DNA of 64,000 nucleotides from Psychrobacillus psychrotolerans. Its GTDB lineage: Bacteria; Bacillota; Bacilli; Bacillales_A; Planococcaceae. The stretch covers positions 121,981-185,980 of the forward strand of contig NZ_FOXU01000008.1 in the NCBI RefSeq assembly GCF_900115805.1. Direction: 5' to 3'. The notes beneath the pieces are model-generated. The model saw nothing but the letters and a program-made list of their open reading frames with translations. It did no database searches and was not told where the DNA came from. Shown here in pieces: positions 45,104 through 56,414 of the stretch (the stretch's first letter is position 1; the number at the start of each line of letters is the position of its first letter). The translations under genes were made by a program, and so were the position numbers.

Positions 45104-46087
45104 TTAGTTATGTGGGATAAAATCTAGCTTTTTACGTAGCTTATCTTCACTGAATATCCAACCTGTGTAGGAATTGACTATTTCTAAATCTTCATTTAAA
45201 TGTGCCACGGCTACGAATGGATAAAAGTCATTACTGCGATATCGTAAGTCAATTAGTCTTACTTCATATATATGCTCAAATTCCGTAATCTCCCAGCGGT
45301 AAATAGGAGAAAACGAAGTAAATGCACTCATATTTTGGTCTTTCAAAGCAGCTTTTACTAAATCAGATTCGGGCAGCGGATTACGTTCGAACTTATCATA
45401 AATAGTGATAGATCTGCCGTATGCTCTTCCTACATAATGATGTGTTTTAGAATTTGCAGCTACTCTCCATTGAAAAAATTTCATCGTAGGTGCAACAATA
45501 ATTTCATCTGCATCGGGAATAGTATGCTTAACAGAATTTTTCACTGCATGCTGTACGGCGAATCGTAAAATATAGTACAGGAAAATAATAGCGTACATAG
45601 TAAGAAAAGTTGGTACAGGATTTAAGCTTAACATCCATAAAAGTATACCAACCACATGAATACCAAAAATAATTGGATCAAATGTATTAATAACTCCCAG
45701 GGCAACCCATTTCTTTGAAAATGGCCTTAAAGCTTGAGTTCCATAAGAATTGAAGATATCTACAAAAACATGTACAAATACAGCAAGAAAAGTCCATAAC
45801 CATAAATGCAGTAAATTGGCTTCAGGGAAAATAAGCCATAACACACCTGCTATTAAAATAGGCCATAAAATAACGGCTGGAATTGAGTGAGTAATTCCAC
45901 GATGATGTCGAATATAAACTGCATTATTGCGTAATTTTAGAACAGTATCTATATCAGGGGCTTGAGAGCCTATAATTGTACCTGCTATAACTGCAGTCGT
46001 TGTAAGTGTGCTCCCTGCAACAACGGGGTCAATAAGAGAGAGACCGCCTAGTGCAACACCCATAACAACATGTGTACCTGTGTCCAT
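45104..46087 (-). CDS. yfhP: YfhP-like membrane-bound putative metal-dependent hydrolase
   Basis: Membrane protein of 327 residues, the exact length I recall for B. subtilis YfhP. It has the DUF457 features: N-terminal MDTGTHVVMG, SQAPDID, HHRGITHSIPAVILW, and HVFVDIFNSYGTQAL, whose His and Asp residues form the presumed metal site. Four to five helices occupy the first 190 residues; the rest is soluble. Substrate unknown. Divergent from mutY. Confidence 0.9.
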   Translation of the reverse strand: MDTGTHVVMGVALGGLSLIDPVVAGSTLTTTAVIAGTIIGSQAPDIDTVLKLRNNAVYIRHHRGITHSIPAVILWPILIAGVLWLIFPEANLLHLWLWTFLAVFVHVFVDIFNSYGTQALRPFSKKWVALGVINTFDPIIFGIHVVGILLWMLSLNPVPTFLTMYAIIFLYYILRFAVQHAVKNSVKHTIPDADEIIVAPTMKFFQWRVAANSKTHHYVGRAYGRSITIYDKFERNPLPESDLVKAALKDQNMSAFTSFSPIYRWEITEFEHIYEVRLIDLRYRSNDFYPFVAVAHLNEDLEIVNSYTGWIFSEDKLRKKLDFIPHN

Positions 46088-46207
46088 ACAACCAGCTCCT
46101 TTAGGATTACAGCTTACTACATCTTAAAATAGATTAGTTAAAAAACAAAGCCGCTACTATTCATATACCCAAATTTAATGTCAATAATCGCAAGGAAGGA
46201 TTTTACA

Positions 46208-48021
<1,814 letters not shown>

Positions 48022-48652
48022 TGTCTTACACTCCCACTAATTTTTCAGCTAGGAAGACATAAATGCGTGGCGTGCAACGGCCACATCTGAGTAAAACTTC
48101 TTATATTGGTATAATGAAGACTGTCTATCTAAACTTGAAGGCGAAGATGCAAATGTAAACTAGATTCATAAATGACTATCTATTTATAGTAGCTATATAC
48201 TTCATACACAGTGGTCGGTTGGATGTGCGCCTTCCAAGCCGCATGAGCGCAAAGAATGAGACTTTAAAAGGGTGAAGGAACGGAGTGACTCATCCTTAAA
48301 GGCTCATGCGTAGCGTGCGGCAGCGCACATCCGTGTAGAAATTTCTTTTATTGCTAGTACTCTATATGAAATTGACTCATTGGTATAATGAAGACTGTCT
48401 ATCTAAACTTTAAGGCGAAGATGCAAATGTAAGCTAGATTCATAAATGACTAACTATTTATAGTAGCTATATACTTCATATACAGTGGTCGGTTGGATGT
48501 GCGCCTTCCAAGCCGCATGAGCGCGAAGAATGAGACTTTAAAAGGGTGAAGGAACGGAGTGACTCATCCTTAAAGGCTCATGCGTAGTGTGCGGCAGCGC
48601 ACATCCGTGTAGAAATTTCTTTTATTGCTAGTACTCTATATGAAATTGACTC
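48022..48652. repeat. 274-bp tandem duplication with a large stem-loop
   Basis: Unit 1 is 48105-48378 and unit 2 is 48379-48652; they differ at only six positions and have no indels. A decayed tail of a third unit precedes them (aatgcgtggcgtgc ... cacatctgagtaaaacttct, about 48062-48104). Each unit holds an inverted repeat: ggatgtgcgc (48221) with gcgcacatcc (48323), and inside it gcatgagc with gctcatgc. No convincing reading frame is seen. Confidence 0.88.
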
Positions 48653-48658
48653 AAAGAA

Positions 48659-48688
48659 TGAATAAAATTATGCCATCTGCACATGATA
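48659..48688 (+). promoter_or_regulatory. Sigma-G promoter of the spore protein gene
   Basis: TGAATA (48659-48664) and CATGATA (48682-48688) are 17 bp apart and match the forespore sigma-G consensus (TGNATA, CATNNTA). The start codon is 25 nt downstream. Confidence 0.78.
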
Positions 48689-48712
48689 GGAATGTACGGA
48701 GGTGAACAATCC

Positions 48713-48865
48713 ATGAAGAATAACAGAAAACAGCAGAACCAAAACCAAGAGTTTGCTTCTGAAACTGATATTCAAAAAGTTAAAGAACAAAATCGTCAAG
48801 CAGAGTTGAAAAAACAACAAGCTAGCGGTCCACAAGCAAATCGTTCTTCTAACCGAACTAAATAA
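48713..48865 (+). CDS. sspE: Gamma-type small acid-soluble spore protein
   Basis: A 50-residue, glutamine/asparagine-rich spore protein that serves as an amino-acid store during germination. EFASETDIQKVKEQN is the gamma-SASP repeat with the GPR protease site; B. subtilis SspE has two such repeats, this one only one. CGGAGGTGAAC precedes the ATG. Position after fabL is as in B. subtilis. The upstream promoter is sigma-G type. Confidence 0.87.
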   Translation: MKNNRKQQNQNQEFASETDIQKVKEQNRQAELKKQQASGPQANRSSNRTK

Positions 48866-48876
48866 CATGGATTCAC

Positions 48877-48916
48877 CAAAAATCAGCGAGGGTAAATAAC
48901 CCTCGCTGATTTTTTT
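48877..48916 (+). terminator. Terminator of sspE
   Basis: AAAATCAGCGAGGG / CCCTCGCTGATTTTTTT hairpin. Confidence 0.9.
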
Positions 48917-49002
48917 ACTATAGTTTTTTACATTGAATTGCTATAATAAGAAAATAAGTATAAAAATTCTAAATTTACGCTTGATGAAAAGGTGGCTAAA
49001 TC

Positions 49003-49542
49003 ATGGCGATTCCAAATGAAGGAGAAACTATTCAAATTCACAGCTACAAGCATAATGGTCGAATCCACCGGGTCTGGCAAGAAACGATGGTTTTAAAAGG
49101 AACCAAAAATATTGTAATTGGAGCAAATGAACGAACACTTGTAATTGAATCCGATGGTAGAACTTGGATTACTAGAGAACCTTCTATTTGTTACTTTCAT
49201 GCAGAATATTGGTTTAACATTATTTGTATGCTACGAGAAGATGGTGTATACTATTACATCAACATGAGTTCTCCATTTGTCTATAACAATGGAATGCTAA
49301 AGTACATTGATTATGATTTAGATGTGAAGGTATTTCCTGATATGACCTACACAATTCTGGATGAAGACGAATATGAGCAACATAAAAAAGAAATGAAGTA
49401 TCCAGAAGAAATTGATGGTATTTTAAATCGAAATGTCGAGAAGCTCATTTCCTGGATCAAACAAAGAAAAGGTCCGTTTGCACCAGATTTTATTGAGGCT
49501 TGGACAAGTCGTTATCATTTTCAAAAACAGTTGAATGAGTAG
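49003..49542 (+). CDS. ygaC: Nucleoside tri-/diphosphate phosphatase, DUF402 (YgaC-like)
   Basis: Cytoplasmic magnesium-dependent phosphatase family (Ntdp, UPF0374) of 179 residues. Typical segments: [54 protein letters not shown] and [10 protein letters not shown], whose Asp/Glu residues bind metal in the Staphylococcus aureus enzyme. AAAAGGTGG precedes the ATG. Position between sspE and ygaD matches B. subtilis. Confidence 0.9.
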   Translation: MAIPNEGETIQIHSYKHNGRIHRVWQETMVLKGTKNIVIGANERTLVIESDGRTWITREPSICYFHAEYWFNIICMLREDGVYYYINMSSPFVYNNGMLKYIDYDLDVKVFPDMTYTILDEDEYEQHKKEMKYPEEIDGILNRNVEKLISWIKQRKGPFAPDFIEAWTSRYHFQKQLNE

Positions 49543-49546
49543 TTAG

Positions 49547-49577
49547 AGAAACCTGTTGAAATATGCAACAGGTTTTT
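49547..49577 (+). terminator. Terminator of ygaC
   Basis: AAACCTGTTG / CAACAGGTTT hairpin followed by TTCTC; 25 nt before ygaD. Confidence 0.75.
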
Positions 49578-49601
49578 CTCATGGTAGAAGGGAGTTTTTA
49601 T

Positions 49602-51353
49602 ATGAATTCGATGAAAAGATATATGGAATTTGTAAAACCGTATAACTTTCAAATTTTCTTGACAATCGTCATAGGGGTTATAAAATTTGCTATCCCATTA
49701 TTTATTCCGATTCTTATCAAGATTGTAATTGATGATATTATCGGAGCAGAAGCATTAACCAATGATGAAAAAATGACTCAATTAATATATTGGCTTGGCG
49801 GGACTGCATTAGTATTCTTAATCGTCCGACCACCAATAGAGTATTATAGACAATACTTAGCGCAATTAGTGAGTAATAAAATCTTGTTTGATATACGTAA
49901 GAAAATGTATATCCATTTACAAAAGCTTAGCTTAAAGTACTACTCCAACACACGTGCTGGCGAGGTTATTTCTCGAGTTATCAATGATGTGGAGCAGACG
50001 AAAAACTTTGTCATGATTGGATTGATGAACGTCTGGTTGGACCTAGCGACTATTTTAATCGCTATCGGCATCATGTTAACGATGAATGTAAAGCTTACTT
50101 TAGTTACATTATTAGCATTTCCGTTCTATGCATTCAGCGTTAAATACTTCTTCGGAAGATTACGGGATTTAACAAAAGAGCGTTCTCAAGCATTAGCTGG
50201 TGTTCAAAGTTACTTACATGAGCGTGTACAAGGAATGAGTATTATTAAAACCTTTACGCTAGAAAAACATGAACAAAAATTGTTTAATGAGACAAATGGA
50301 GAATTTTTAGATGCAGCAGTAAAACAAACAGTATGGAATGCAAAAGCATTTGCAGTAGTTAATACGATTACAGATATTGCTCCTTTACTTGTTATTGCTT
50401 ATGCGGGTTATGAAGCTATTCATGGAAGACTTTCTGTAGGGACAATGGCTGCATTTATTGCTTATGTGGAGCGCTTATACAGCCCGTTAAGACGTTTAGT
50501 AAATTCATCCACAACATTAACGCAATCATTCGCTTCGATGGATCGTGTATTTGAGCTAATGGATGAAGAGTATGATATTGTCGATAAAAAAGGTGCTTCT
50601 ACTTTAGGAACCTCTAGCGGAGAAGTGACATTTTCTAACGTATCATTCCAGTATGAAAAAGATGGACATATGATTTTAGAGGATATCGATTTCCGTGTTA
50701 ATGCAGGAGAAACAGTAGCTTTTGTAGGTATGAGTGGCGGTGGTAAATCGACTATTATTAGCTTAATTCCTAGATTTTATGATGTTACTAAGGGACAAAT
50801 ACTAATTGACGGTAAGGATGTTCGTGATGTCACCATTGAATCCTTAAGAAAGCAAATTGGTATAGTGCTACAAGATAATATTCTTTTTAGTGATTCGGTC
50901 AAGTCCAATATATTAATGGGGAAACCTGGTGCTACAGATGAAGAAGTAGTGGAAGCGGCTATAGCAGCAAACGCACATGACTTTATCATGGAGCTTCCTG
51001 AAGGATATGAAACAAAAGTCGGCGAGCGTGGAGTGAAACTTTCAGGAGGTCAAAAGCAGCGTGTTGCGATCGCCAGAGTATTTTTGAAAAATCCATCTAT
51101 TTTAGTTCTAGATGAAGCAACTTCAGCATTAGACTTAGAGAGTGAATCTTTAATACAGGATTCTTTAGAGAAGCTAGCTTCCAATCGTACGACCATAATC
51201 GTAGCACACCGTCTATCTACTATTACGCATGCCGATAATATAATCGTTATTGAAAATGGTAAAGTGATTGAGAACGGTTCACATGCGCAATTGATGAAAC
51301 AAAAAAATACTTATTACAATCTATTTCAAATTCAACAACTTGATACAGAATAA
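49602..51353 (+). CDS. ygaD: ABC half-transporter (exporter), YgaD-like
   Basis: Membrane exporter half-unit of 583 residues that should dimerise. Six helices fill residues 1 to about 300, followed by the ATPase domain: Walker [11 protein letters not shown]-loop IVLQDN, signature LSGGQKQR, Walker B ILVLDEAT, and switch His in AHRLST. Related proteins export lipids or drugs (MsbA/LmrA type); the substrate is unknown. I start at ATG 49602 behind AGAAGGGAG. Confidence 0.9.
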   Translation: MNSMKRYMEFVKPYNFQIFLTIVIGVIKFAIPLFIPILIKIVIDDIIGAEALTNDEKMTQLIYWLGGTALVFLIVRPPIEYYRQYLAQLVSNKILFDIRKKMYIHLQKLSLKYYSNTRAGEVISRVINDVEQTKNFVMIGLMNVWLDLATILIAIGIMLTMNVKLTLVTLLAFPFYAFSVKYFFGRLRDLTKERSQALAGVQSYLHERVQGMSIIKTFTLEKHEQKLFNETNGEFLDAAVKQTVWNAKAFAVVNTITDIAPLLVIAYAGYEAIHGRLSVGTMAAFIAYVERLYSPLRRLVNSSTTLTQSFASMDRVFELMDEEYDIVDKKGASTLGTSSGEVTFSNVSFQYEKDGHMILEDIDFRVNAGETVAFVGMSGGGKSTIISLIPRFYDVTKGQILIDGKDVRDVTIESLRKQIGIVLQDNILFSDSVKSNILMGKPGATDEEVVEAAIAANAHDFIMELPEGYETKVGERGVKLSGGQKQRVAIARVFLKNPSILVLDEATSALDLESESLIQDSLEKLASNRTTIIVAHRLSTITHADNIIVIENGKVIENGSHAQLMKQKNTYYNLFQIQQLDTE

Positions 51354-51360
51354 TACTCAA

Positions 51361-51399
51361 ACATCTTATAAGTGTTTCTTCCGCTTATAAGATGTTTTT
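51361..51399 (+). terminator. Terminator of ygaD
   Basis: CATCTTATAAGTG / CGCTTATAAGATG hairpin followed by seven T residues. Confidence 0.88.
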
Positions 51400-51429
51400 T
51401 TATATTTAGGAAGGGAGGATAGTCGTATG

Positions 51430-51473
51430 ACTTTTCAGAAAAGTGTTGCATAACAGAATTTTTTGTGTAAAAT
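51430..51473 (+). promoter_or_regulatory. CodY-like box and promoter of the peptide ABC operon
   Basis: ACTTTTCAGAAAAGT (51430-51444) is a perfect palindrome differing at two of 15 bases from the CodY motif AATTTTCWGAAAATT. Directly after it lie TTGCAT (51446-51451) and TAAAAT (51468-51473), spaced 16 bp. CodY bound here would cover or abut the -35 box. Confidence 0.62.
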
Positions 51474-51529
51474 ATCATTTATAGTACTTTAGTTAGAAGA
51501 TTCAAATATTTGTGAAAAGAGGGAACATC

Positions 51530-52549
51530 ATGAGTGAACGACAAACAATTTTGGAAGTGAAAGATCTTCAAACGTCCTTTTTCACAGATGATGGTGTTAT
51601 TCCATCCGTAGATCATATTGATTTTCATGTAAGAGAAGGCGAGATTCTAGGTATTGTTGGAGAATCAGGATGTGGAAAAAGTGTTACTTCTCTTTCCATC
51701 ATGGGACTAGTTCCAAGTCCACCAGGGAAAATTACGAGTGGTCAAATATTGTTTGAGGGCAAAGACTTAACAAAGTTTTCTGAGAAAGAAATGCGCAAAG
51801 TTCGCGGCAACGATGTGGCAATGATTTTCCAAGAACCAATGACATCATTAAATCCTTTATTTACAATTGGAAATCAATTACTAGAGGCAATAACCTTACA
51901 TAAGAAAGACTGGAACAAAAAGAAAGCGAAAGCAAGAGCGATAGAAATGCTAAAACTAGTTGGACTTCCGAGAGCAGAAGAACTTATGAATGACTATCCA
52001 CATCAGCTCTCCGGTGGAATGAGACAACGTGTAATGATAGCTATGGCATTAGTTTGTGATCCCAAGCTCTTGATAGCTGATGAACCGACAACAGCTTTAG
52101 ATGTAACTATTCAAGCCCAAATATTAAAGTTAATGCGCGAGTTAAATGAACGGCTGAATACGGCGGTAATATTAATAACGCATGATCTGGGCGTAGTAGC
52201 TGAAACTTGTGAACGAGTTGTAGTGATGTATGCAGGAAAAGTAGTAGAAGAGGGCACCGTGGATACAATCTTTAATAACCCACAGCATCCATATACAAAA
52301 GGTTTGATTGCTTCTGTGCCAGATATGCGATATAAAAAACAGCGCCTCTACTCTATTCCTGGGAGTGTTCCAAAACCTGGATCAATCAAACAAGGTTGCA
52401 GATTTGCAGCTCGCTGTGAATTTGTAGTAGGAAGATGTACGGAAGAAAATCCTCCTCTATATGAAACAGCGGAAGGTCATAAAACAAGATGCTTCTTATA
52501 CGATGAAAAGGAGGTTTTGCAAGATGACAGAGCCGCTGTTAAAAGTTGA
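51530..52549 (+). CDS. appD: Oligopeptide ABC transporter ATPase, AppD/OppD-type
   Basis: Cytoplasmic ATP-binding subunit of a peptide importer, 339 residues. Walker A is GESGCGKS, signature LSGGMRQR, Walker B LLIADEPTTALD, switch His in THDLG. The C-terminal oligopeptide-family extension has cysteines in CRFAARCEFVVGRC. AGAGGGAAC precedes ATG 51530. Operon order D-F-A-B-C is that of B. subtilis app. Confidence 0.88.
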   Translation: MSERQTILEVKDLQTSFFTDDGVIPSVDHIDFHVREGEILGIVGESGCGKSVTSLSIMGLVPSPPGKITSGQILFEGKDLTKFSEKEMRKVRGNDVAMIFQEPMTSLNPLFTIGNQLLEAITLHKKDWNKKKAKARAIEMLKLVGLPRAEELMNDYPHQLSGGMRQRVMIAMALVCDPKLLIADEPTTALDVTIQAQILKLMRELNERLNTAVILITHDLGVVAETCERVVVMYAGKVVEEGTVDTIFNNPQHPYTKGLIASVPDMRYKKQRLYSIPGSVPKPGSIKQGCRFAARCEFVVGRCTEENPPLYETAEGHKTRCFLYDEKEVLQDDRAAVKS

Positions 52550-53507
52550 AGGATTGAAAAAGTATTTTCCAATACGTACTGGGATGTTAGGAAAACATAC
52601 AGGTAATGTGAAAGCTGTAGATGATATTTCTTTCTTTGTAAATGAAGGAGAAACTCTAGGAATAGTGGGTGAATCTGGTTGTGGTAAATCTACTACAGGC
52701 AGGATGCTTATGAGATTACTAGAGCCTACTGAAGGAAAAGTGACCTTTAACGGAAAAGAACTAACGAGTATTTCAAATGATGAGATGAGAAAAGCTAGAC
52801 GTGAAATACAAATGGTATTCCAAGATCCTTATGCTTCTTTAAATCCACGTCATACAATTGAAAAGATTCTAATGGAGCCTTTAATTGTCCATAATATTGG
52901 AGACCCAAAGAGTAGAAAAAAGAAAGTACATGACTTTCTAGAAATTGTCGGTTTAAGTAGCTATCATGCCAAACGTTATCCACATCAATTTAGTGGAGGA
53001 CAAAGGCAACGTATAGGAATAGCAAGAGCATTGATGACTAATCCGAAGTTGATAATAGCGGATGAGCCAGTGTCGGCACTCGACGTTTCGATACAGGCAC
53101 AAGTCTTGAATCTCATGCAAGATTTACAGAAGGAGCTCAAGTTAACTTATATCTTTATTGCTCATGATTTGGGAGTTGTTCGCCATATCAGTGATCGTGT
53201 AGGGGTAATGTATTTAGGAAGAATGGTAGAACTCGCTACAAGTGAATCCATGTATGCTGAACCTTTACATCCTTATACAAAAGCTTTACTTTCTGCAGTT
53301 CCAGTTCCAGATCCGGAGTTTAAACGGGAACAAATTATTTTAGAAGGAGACATTCCAAGTCCCTCAAATCCACCTTCTGGGTGTACCTTCCATACAAGAT
53401 GTCCTTTTAAGATGGATATTTGTGTGAAGGATGTTCCACAATTACAAGAAGCTAAAACAGGTCATTTTGTTGCATGCCATTTATATAATGAGCAATTGCA
53501 ACATTGA
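52524..53507 (+). CDS. appF: Oligopeptide ABC transporter ATPase, AppF/OppF-type
   Basis: Second ATP-binding subunit, 327 residues, partner of the preceding one. Walker A GESGCGKST, signature FSGGQRQR, Walker B LIIADEPVSALD, and the C-terminal GCTFHTRCPFKMDIC cysteine motif. AAGGAGG lies 9 nt before ATG 52524, inside the end of appD; the genes overlap by 26 nt, so they are translated together. Confidence 0.88.
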   Translation: MTEPLLKVEGLKKYFPIRTGMLGKHTGNVKAVDDISFFVNEGETLGIVGESGCGKSTTGRMLMRLLEPTEGKVTFNGKELTSISNDEMRKARREIQMVFQDPYASLNPRHTIEKILMEPLIVHNIGDPKSRKKKVHDFLEIVGLSSYHAKRYPHQFSGGQRQRIGIARALMTNPKLIIADEPVSALDVSIQAQVLNLMQDLQKELKLTYIFIAHDLGVVRHISDRVGVMYLGRMVELATSESMYAEPLHPYTKALLSAVPVPDPEFKREQIILEGDIPSPSNPPSGCTFHTRCPFKMDICVKDVPQLQEAKTGHFVACHLYNEQLQH

Positions 53508-53535
53508 TAATAAATAAATAATTGGAGGGGTCCAA

Positions 53536-55164
53536 ATGGGAAAAACGAAGATATGGTCATTTTTGCTGCTGATGTTCGTTGCACTTACTATGGTACTTGC
53601 TGCGTGTTCATCTGACGATTCATCAGACGGCGATACAAAAAAAGATAATGACAAGGGAACTACAGAAACTGCGGAAGATAAAGTATTAATCTTTGGTCGT
53701 GGAGGAGATTCTGTTTCACTAGATCCAGCTGCTGTAACGGATGGTGAATCATTCAAAGTTACACAAAACGTGCAAGAAACTTTATTAAACTTTGGTGAGC
53801 AAGATACAACAATTAATGAAGGATTAGCTACAAAGTGGGAGCCATCAGAAGATGGACTTTCGTATACATTCACACTTCGTGAAGGTGTAAAATTCCATGA
53901 TGGAACTGATTTTAATGCAGAAGCAGTTGTTAAAAACTTTGAACGTTGGGCTAGTGGTTCTGAAGATCTATTCCCATATTATGGGTCTATGTTCGGTGGA
54001 TATGCTGGTGATGAAGGTCATGTAATTGAATCAGTTACTGCTGAGGGAGATTACACGGTAATATTCAAACTTACGCGTGCACAAGCACCTTTCTTGAAAA
54101 ATATTGCAATGAGTCCATTCGCTATTGCAAGTCCAACTGCATTTGAAGCAGCAGGAGATAAATATGGAGATAGCCCAGTCGGTACAGGACCATTCAAATT
54201 TGTAGAGTGGAAACGTAATGATTCTATCACTATTGAAAAGTATGAAGAGTATTGGAATTCAGAAGAGCCGAAATTAGATCGTGTTGTTTTCCGTGCAATT
54301 CCTGATAACTCTGCTCGTTTAAACTCTCTTTTAACTGGAGAAATTGATTTAGCTGATGGTGTAAATCCTTCGGACGGAGCTACAGTTGAGTCAGAGGCAG
54401 CTCTACAACTATTTGAACGTCCATCTATGAATGTTGGGTACCTTGGGTTAACAAATACTCGTCCTCCATTCGATAACCCAAAAGTTCGTCAAGCTGTAAA
54501 CTATGCAATTGATAAACAAGCTATTGTGGACGCTTTCTTTGAAGGTCGTGCAGAGGTAGCGAAAAACCCTATGCCATCTTCTATTAGTGGATACAATGAA
54601 GATATTCCGGGTTATGAGTACGATCCAGAAAAAGCGAAGCAATTATTAGCAGATGCTGGTATGGCTGACGGTTTTGAAATGGAACTATGGGCAATGCCTG
54701 TACCACGTCCTTATATGCCAGATGGTGCAAAAGTTGCGGAAGCTATTCAAAAGAACTTAGCTGATGTTGGTATCACTGCTAATATCGTATCTTACGAATG
54801 GGCTACTTATTTAGAAAAAGCTAAAAATGGTGAAGCAGATGCATTCTTATTAGGTTGGACTGGTGATAACGGAGATGCGGACAACTTTATCTATGTTTTA
54901 CTTGACGAAGATAATATCGGAAGTAACAACTATAGCTACTACAAAAACGATGAGACACATAAAATCTTAATCGAAGCACAAACAGAAGTAGACGAAGACA
55001 AACGTAATGAACTTTATAAACAAGCACAAGAATTAATCTTTGAGGATGCTCCGTGGGTTCCACTTGCTCACTCAACACCATTACTAGCTGGAGATGCTGA
55101 AATTACTAATTTCTTCCCACATCCAACTGGTTCTGATAGATTAAACAAGGTCGACTTTAAGTAA
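53536..55164 (+). CDS. appA: Peptide-binding lipoprotein of the ABC importer, AppA-type
   Basis: Extracellular solute-binding protein (SBP family 5) of 542 residues. It has a lipoprotein signal with lipobox LAAC (Cys24), a Ser/Asp-rich linker, and the family motif RGGDSVSLDPA, GLATKWEPSEDGLSYTFTLR, SPVGTGPFKF, and VRQAVNYAIDKQAI. It captures peptides for the two permeases. TGGAGGGG precedes the ATG. A weak hairpin after it may lower expression of the permease genes. Confidence 0.9.
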   Translation: MGKTKIWSFLLLMFVALTMVLAACSSDDSSDGDTKKDNDKGTTETAEDKVLIFGRGGDSVSLDPAAVTDGESFKVTQNVQETLLNFGEQDTTINEGLATKWEPSEDGLSYTFTLREGVKFHDGTDFNAEAVVKNFERWASGSEDLFPYYGSMFGGYAGDEGHVIESVTAEGDYTVIFKLTRAQAPFLKNIAMSPFAIASPTAFEAAGDKYGDSPVGTGPFKFVEWKRNDSITIEKYEEYWNSEEPKLDRVVFRAIPDNSARLNSLLTGEIDLADGVNPSDGATVESEAALQLFERPSMNVGYLGLTNTRPPFDNPKVRQAVNYAIDKQAIVDAFFEGRAEVAKNPMPSSISGYNEDIPGYEYDPEKAKQLLADAGMADGFEMELWAMPVPRPYMPDGAKVAEAIQKNLADVGITANIVSYEWATYLEKAKNGEADAFLLGWTGDNGDADNFIYVLLDEDNIGSNNYSYYKNDETHKILIEAQTEVDEDKRNELYKQAQELIFEDAPWVPLAHSTPLLAGDAEITNFFPHPTGSDRLNKVDFK

Positions 55165-55168
55165 TAAG

Positions 55169-55204
55169 CTTAAGGGGGGAGGTCTTCGTGATTTCTCCCC
55201 TTTA
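55169..55204 (+). terminator. Attenuating hairpin within the app operon
   Basis: AAGGGGGGA / TCTCCCCTTT imperfect hairpin after appA with only a short T-run; probably partial termination so that binding protein is made in excess of permease. Confidence 0.5.
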
Positions 55205-55239
55205 TTCATTAAATTAGAAATTGTATTTTTTCAGCATTT

Positions 55240-55345
55240 GTTTAGCTCCAACGTCTAGTCCCTCGAGTTGCTTCAAGATATCAGGGGCGTATGATGAGGG
55301 TCAGTAGTTGTGACACGACGATCATAATCATATACTGACTTCCAA
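55240..55345. repeat. Intergenic repeat-like insert between appA and appB
   Basis: The 230-nt gap inside the operon is unusual. It contains tagctccaacgtctagtc and cctcgagttgcttcaagat, a sequence style I associate with dispersed Bacillus intergenic elements, followed by gtcagtagttgtgacacgac. No gene is seen. Identity as a repeat rests on recall, not on a second copy in this window. Confidence 0.35.
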
Positions 55346-55395
55346 TTACATAGGCGTTTGTGCTTTTCTTAATTTAAATTAGAGAGGTGAAGAAA

Positions 55396-56400
55396 ATGCT
55401 TCACTATATCGGTAAACGATTATTACAATTGATACCTGTATTACTTGGTATGACATTTGTTGTTTTCATGATCATACGAGCAATTCCTGGTAATCCCGCA
55501 CAAGTAATATTAGGACAATTAGCATCTAAAGAAGCGATAGAAGCATTGGAGATTAAACTAGGCTTGAACCAGCCTTGGTATACACAATACTTTGACTATT
55601 TAGCTGGTCTTCTAAAAGGTGATTTGGGCGAATCTATGCGAACGGTTCAACCAGTTGCTAAAGAGATTTGGCCATACTTGGCTGCAACAATGGAGCTAGC
55701 TTTCTTTGCCATTATTATTGCAGTAATAATTGGAGTTAATGCAGGTATTATATCGGCTTGGTTCCAAAACTCTTGGTTTGATTATATGGCAATGGTCTTA
55801 GCTTTAATCGGAGTATCCATGCCAATTTTTTGGTTAGGATTGATGGAACAGTGGATTTTTGGTATTGAATTACAATGGCTTCCAACGACTGGTCGAGAAG
55901 AGGTTCGAGATCCCATTAACTCCATCACGAGCTTGTATGTAATAGATACAATTATACAGGGAAGATTCGATCAACTAGGTACTGTACTGAAACATTTAAT
56001 ATTACCTGGTATTGCGTTAGCAACAATTCCGATGGCGATAATTGCTCGTATGACTAGATCAAGTATGCTTGAAGTAATGAGAGCGGATTATGTTCGTACT
56101 GCTAGAGCTAAAGGGCAGAAAATGTTTTTTGTAGTTTACAAACATGCTTTAAAAAATGCAATTATACCCGTATTAACTGTAATTGGACTTCAAACTGGGC
56201 TTTTACTTGGAGGCGCTATTTTAACGGAGACTATCTTCGGATGGCCAGGAATCGGCAGGTATATTTACGAAGCTATTTCGTTCCGTGATTATCCAGTAAT
56301 TCAGTCGGGTATATTGGTTGTCGCTTTTATATTCGTGATGATTAACTTATTTGTAGATATTTTATATGGGTTAGTAGATCCGAGGATTAAATATGATTAA
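55396..56400 (+). CDS. appB: Peptide ABC transporter permease, AppB/DppB-type
   Basis: Inner-membrane permease of 334 residues with six helices. The N-terminal YIGKRLLQLIPVLLGMTFVV and RAIPGNPAQ and the cytoplasmic EAA loop YVRTARAKGQKMFFVVYKHA with NAIIPVLTVIG are typical. AGAGAGGTG precedes ATG 55396; an in-frame GTG at 55387 overlaps that site. Works with appC. Confidence 0.9.
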   Translation: MLHYIGKRLLQLIPVLLGMTFVVFMIIRAIPGNPAQVILGQLASKEAIEALEIKLGLNQPWYTQYFDYLAGLLKGDLGESMRTVQPVAKEIWPYLAATMELAFFAIIIAVIIGVNAGIISAWFQNSWFDYMAMVLALIGVSMPIFWLGLMEQWIFGIELQWLPTTGREEVRDPINSITSLYVIDTIIQGRFDQLGTVLKHLILPGIALATIPMAIIARMTRSSMLEVMRADYVRTARAKGQKMFFVVYKHALKNAIIPVLTVIGLQTGLLLGGAILTETIFGWPGIGRYIYEAISFRDYPVIQSGILVVAFIFVMINLFVDILYGLVDPRIKYD

Positions 56401-56414
56401 AAGGAGGAATAGAT

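Noticed and set aside
48022..48652. Possible transposon or inserted gene
   Set aside because: No transposase-like frame exists in either unit; it is a structured non-coding tandem repeat.
51427..51453. Eight-codon frame (MTFQKSVA) behind GGGAGG upstream of appD
   Set aside because: It coincides with the CodY-like palindrome and lies upstream of the probable promoter, so it is unlikely to be in the operon transcript; a chance frame is simpler.
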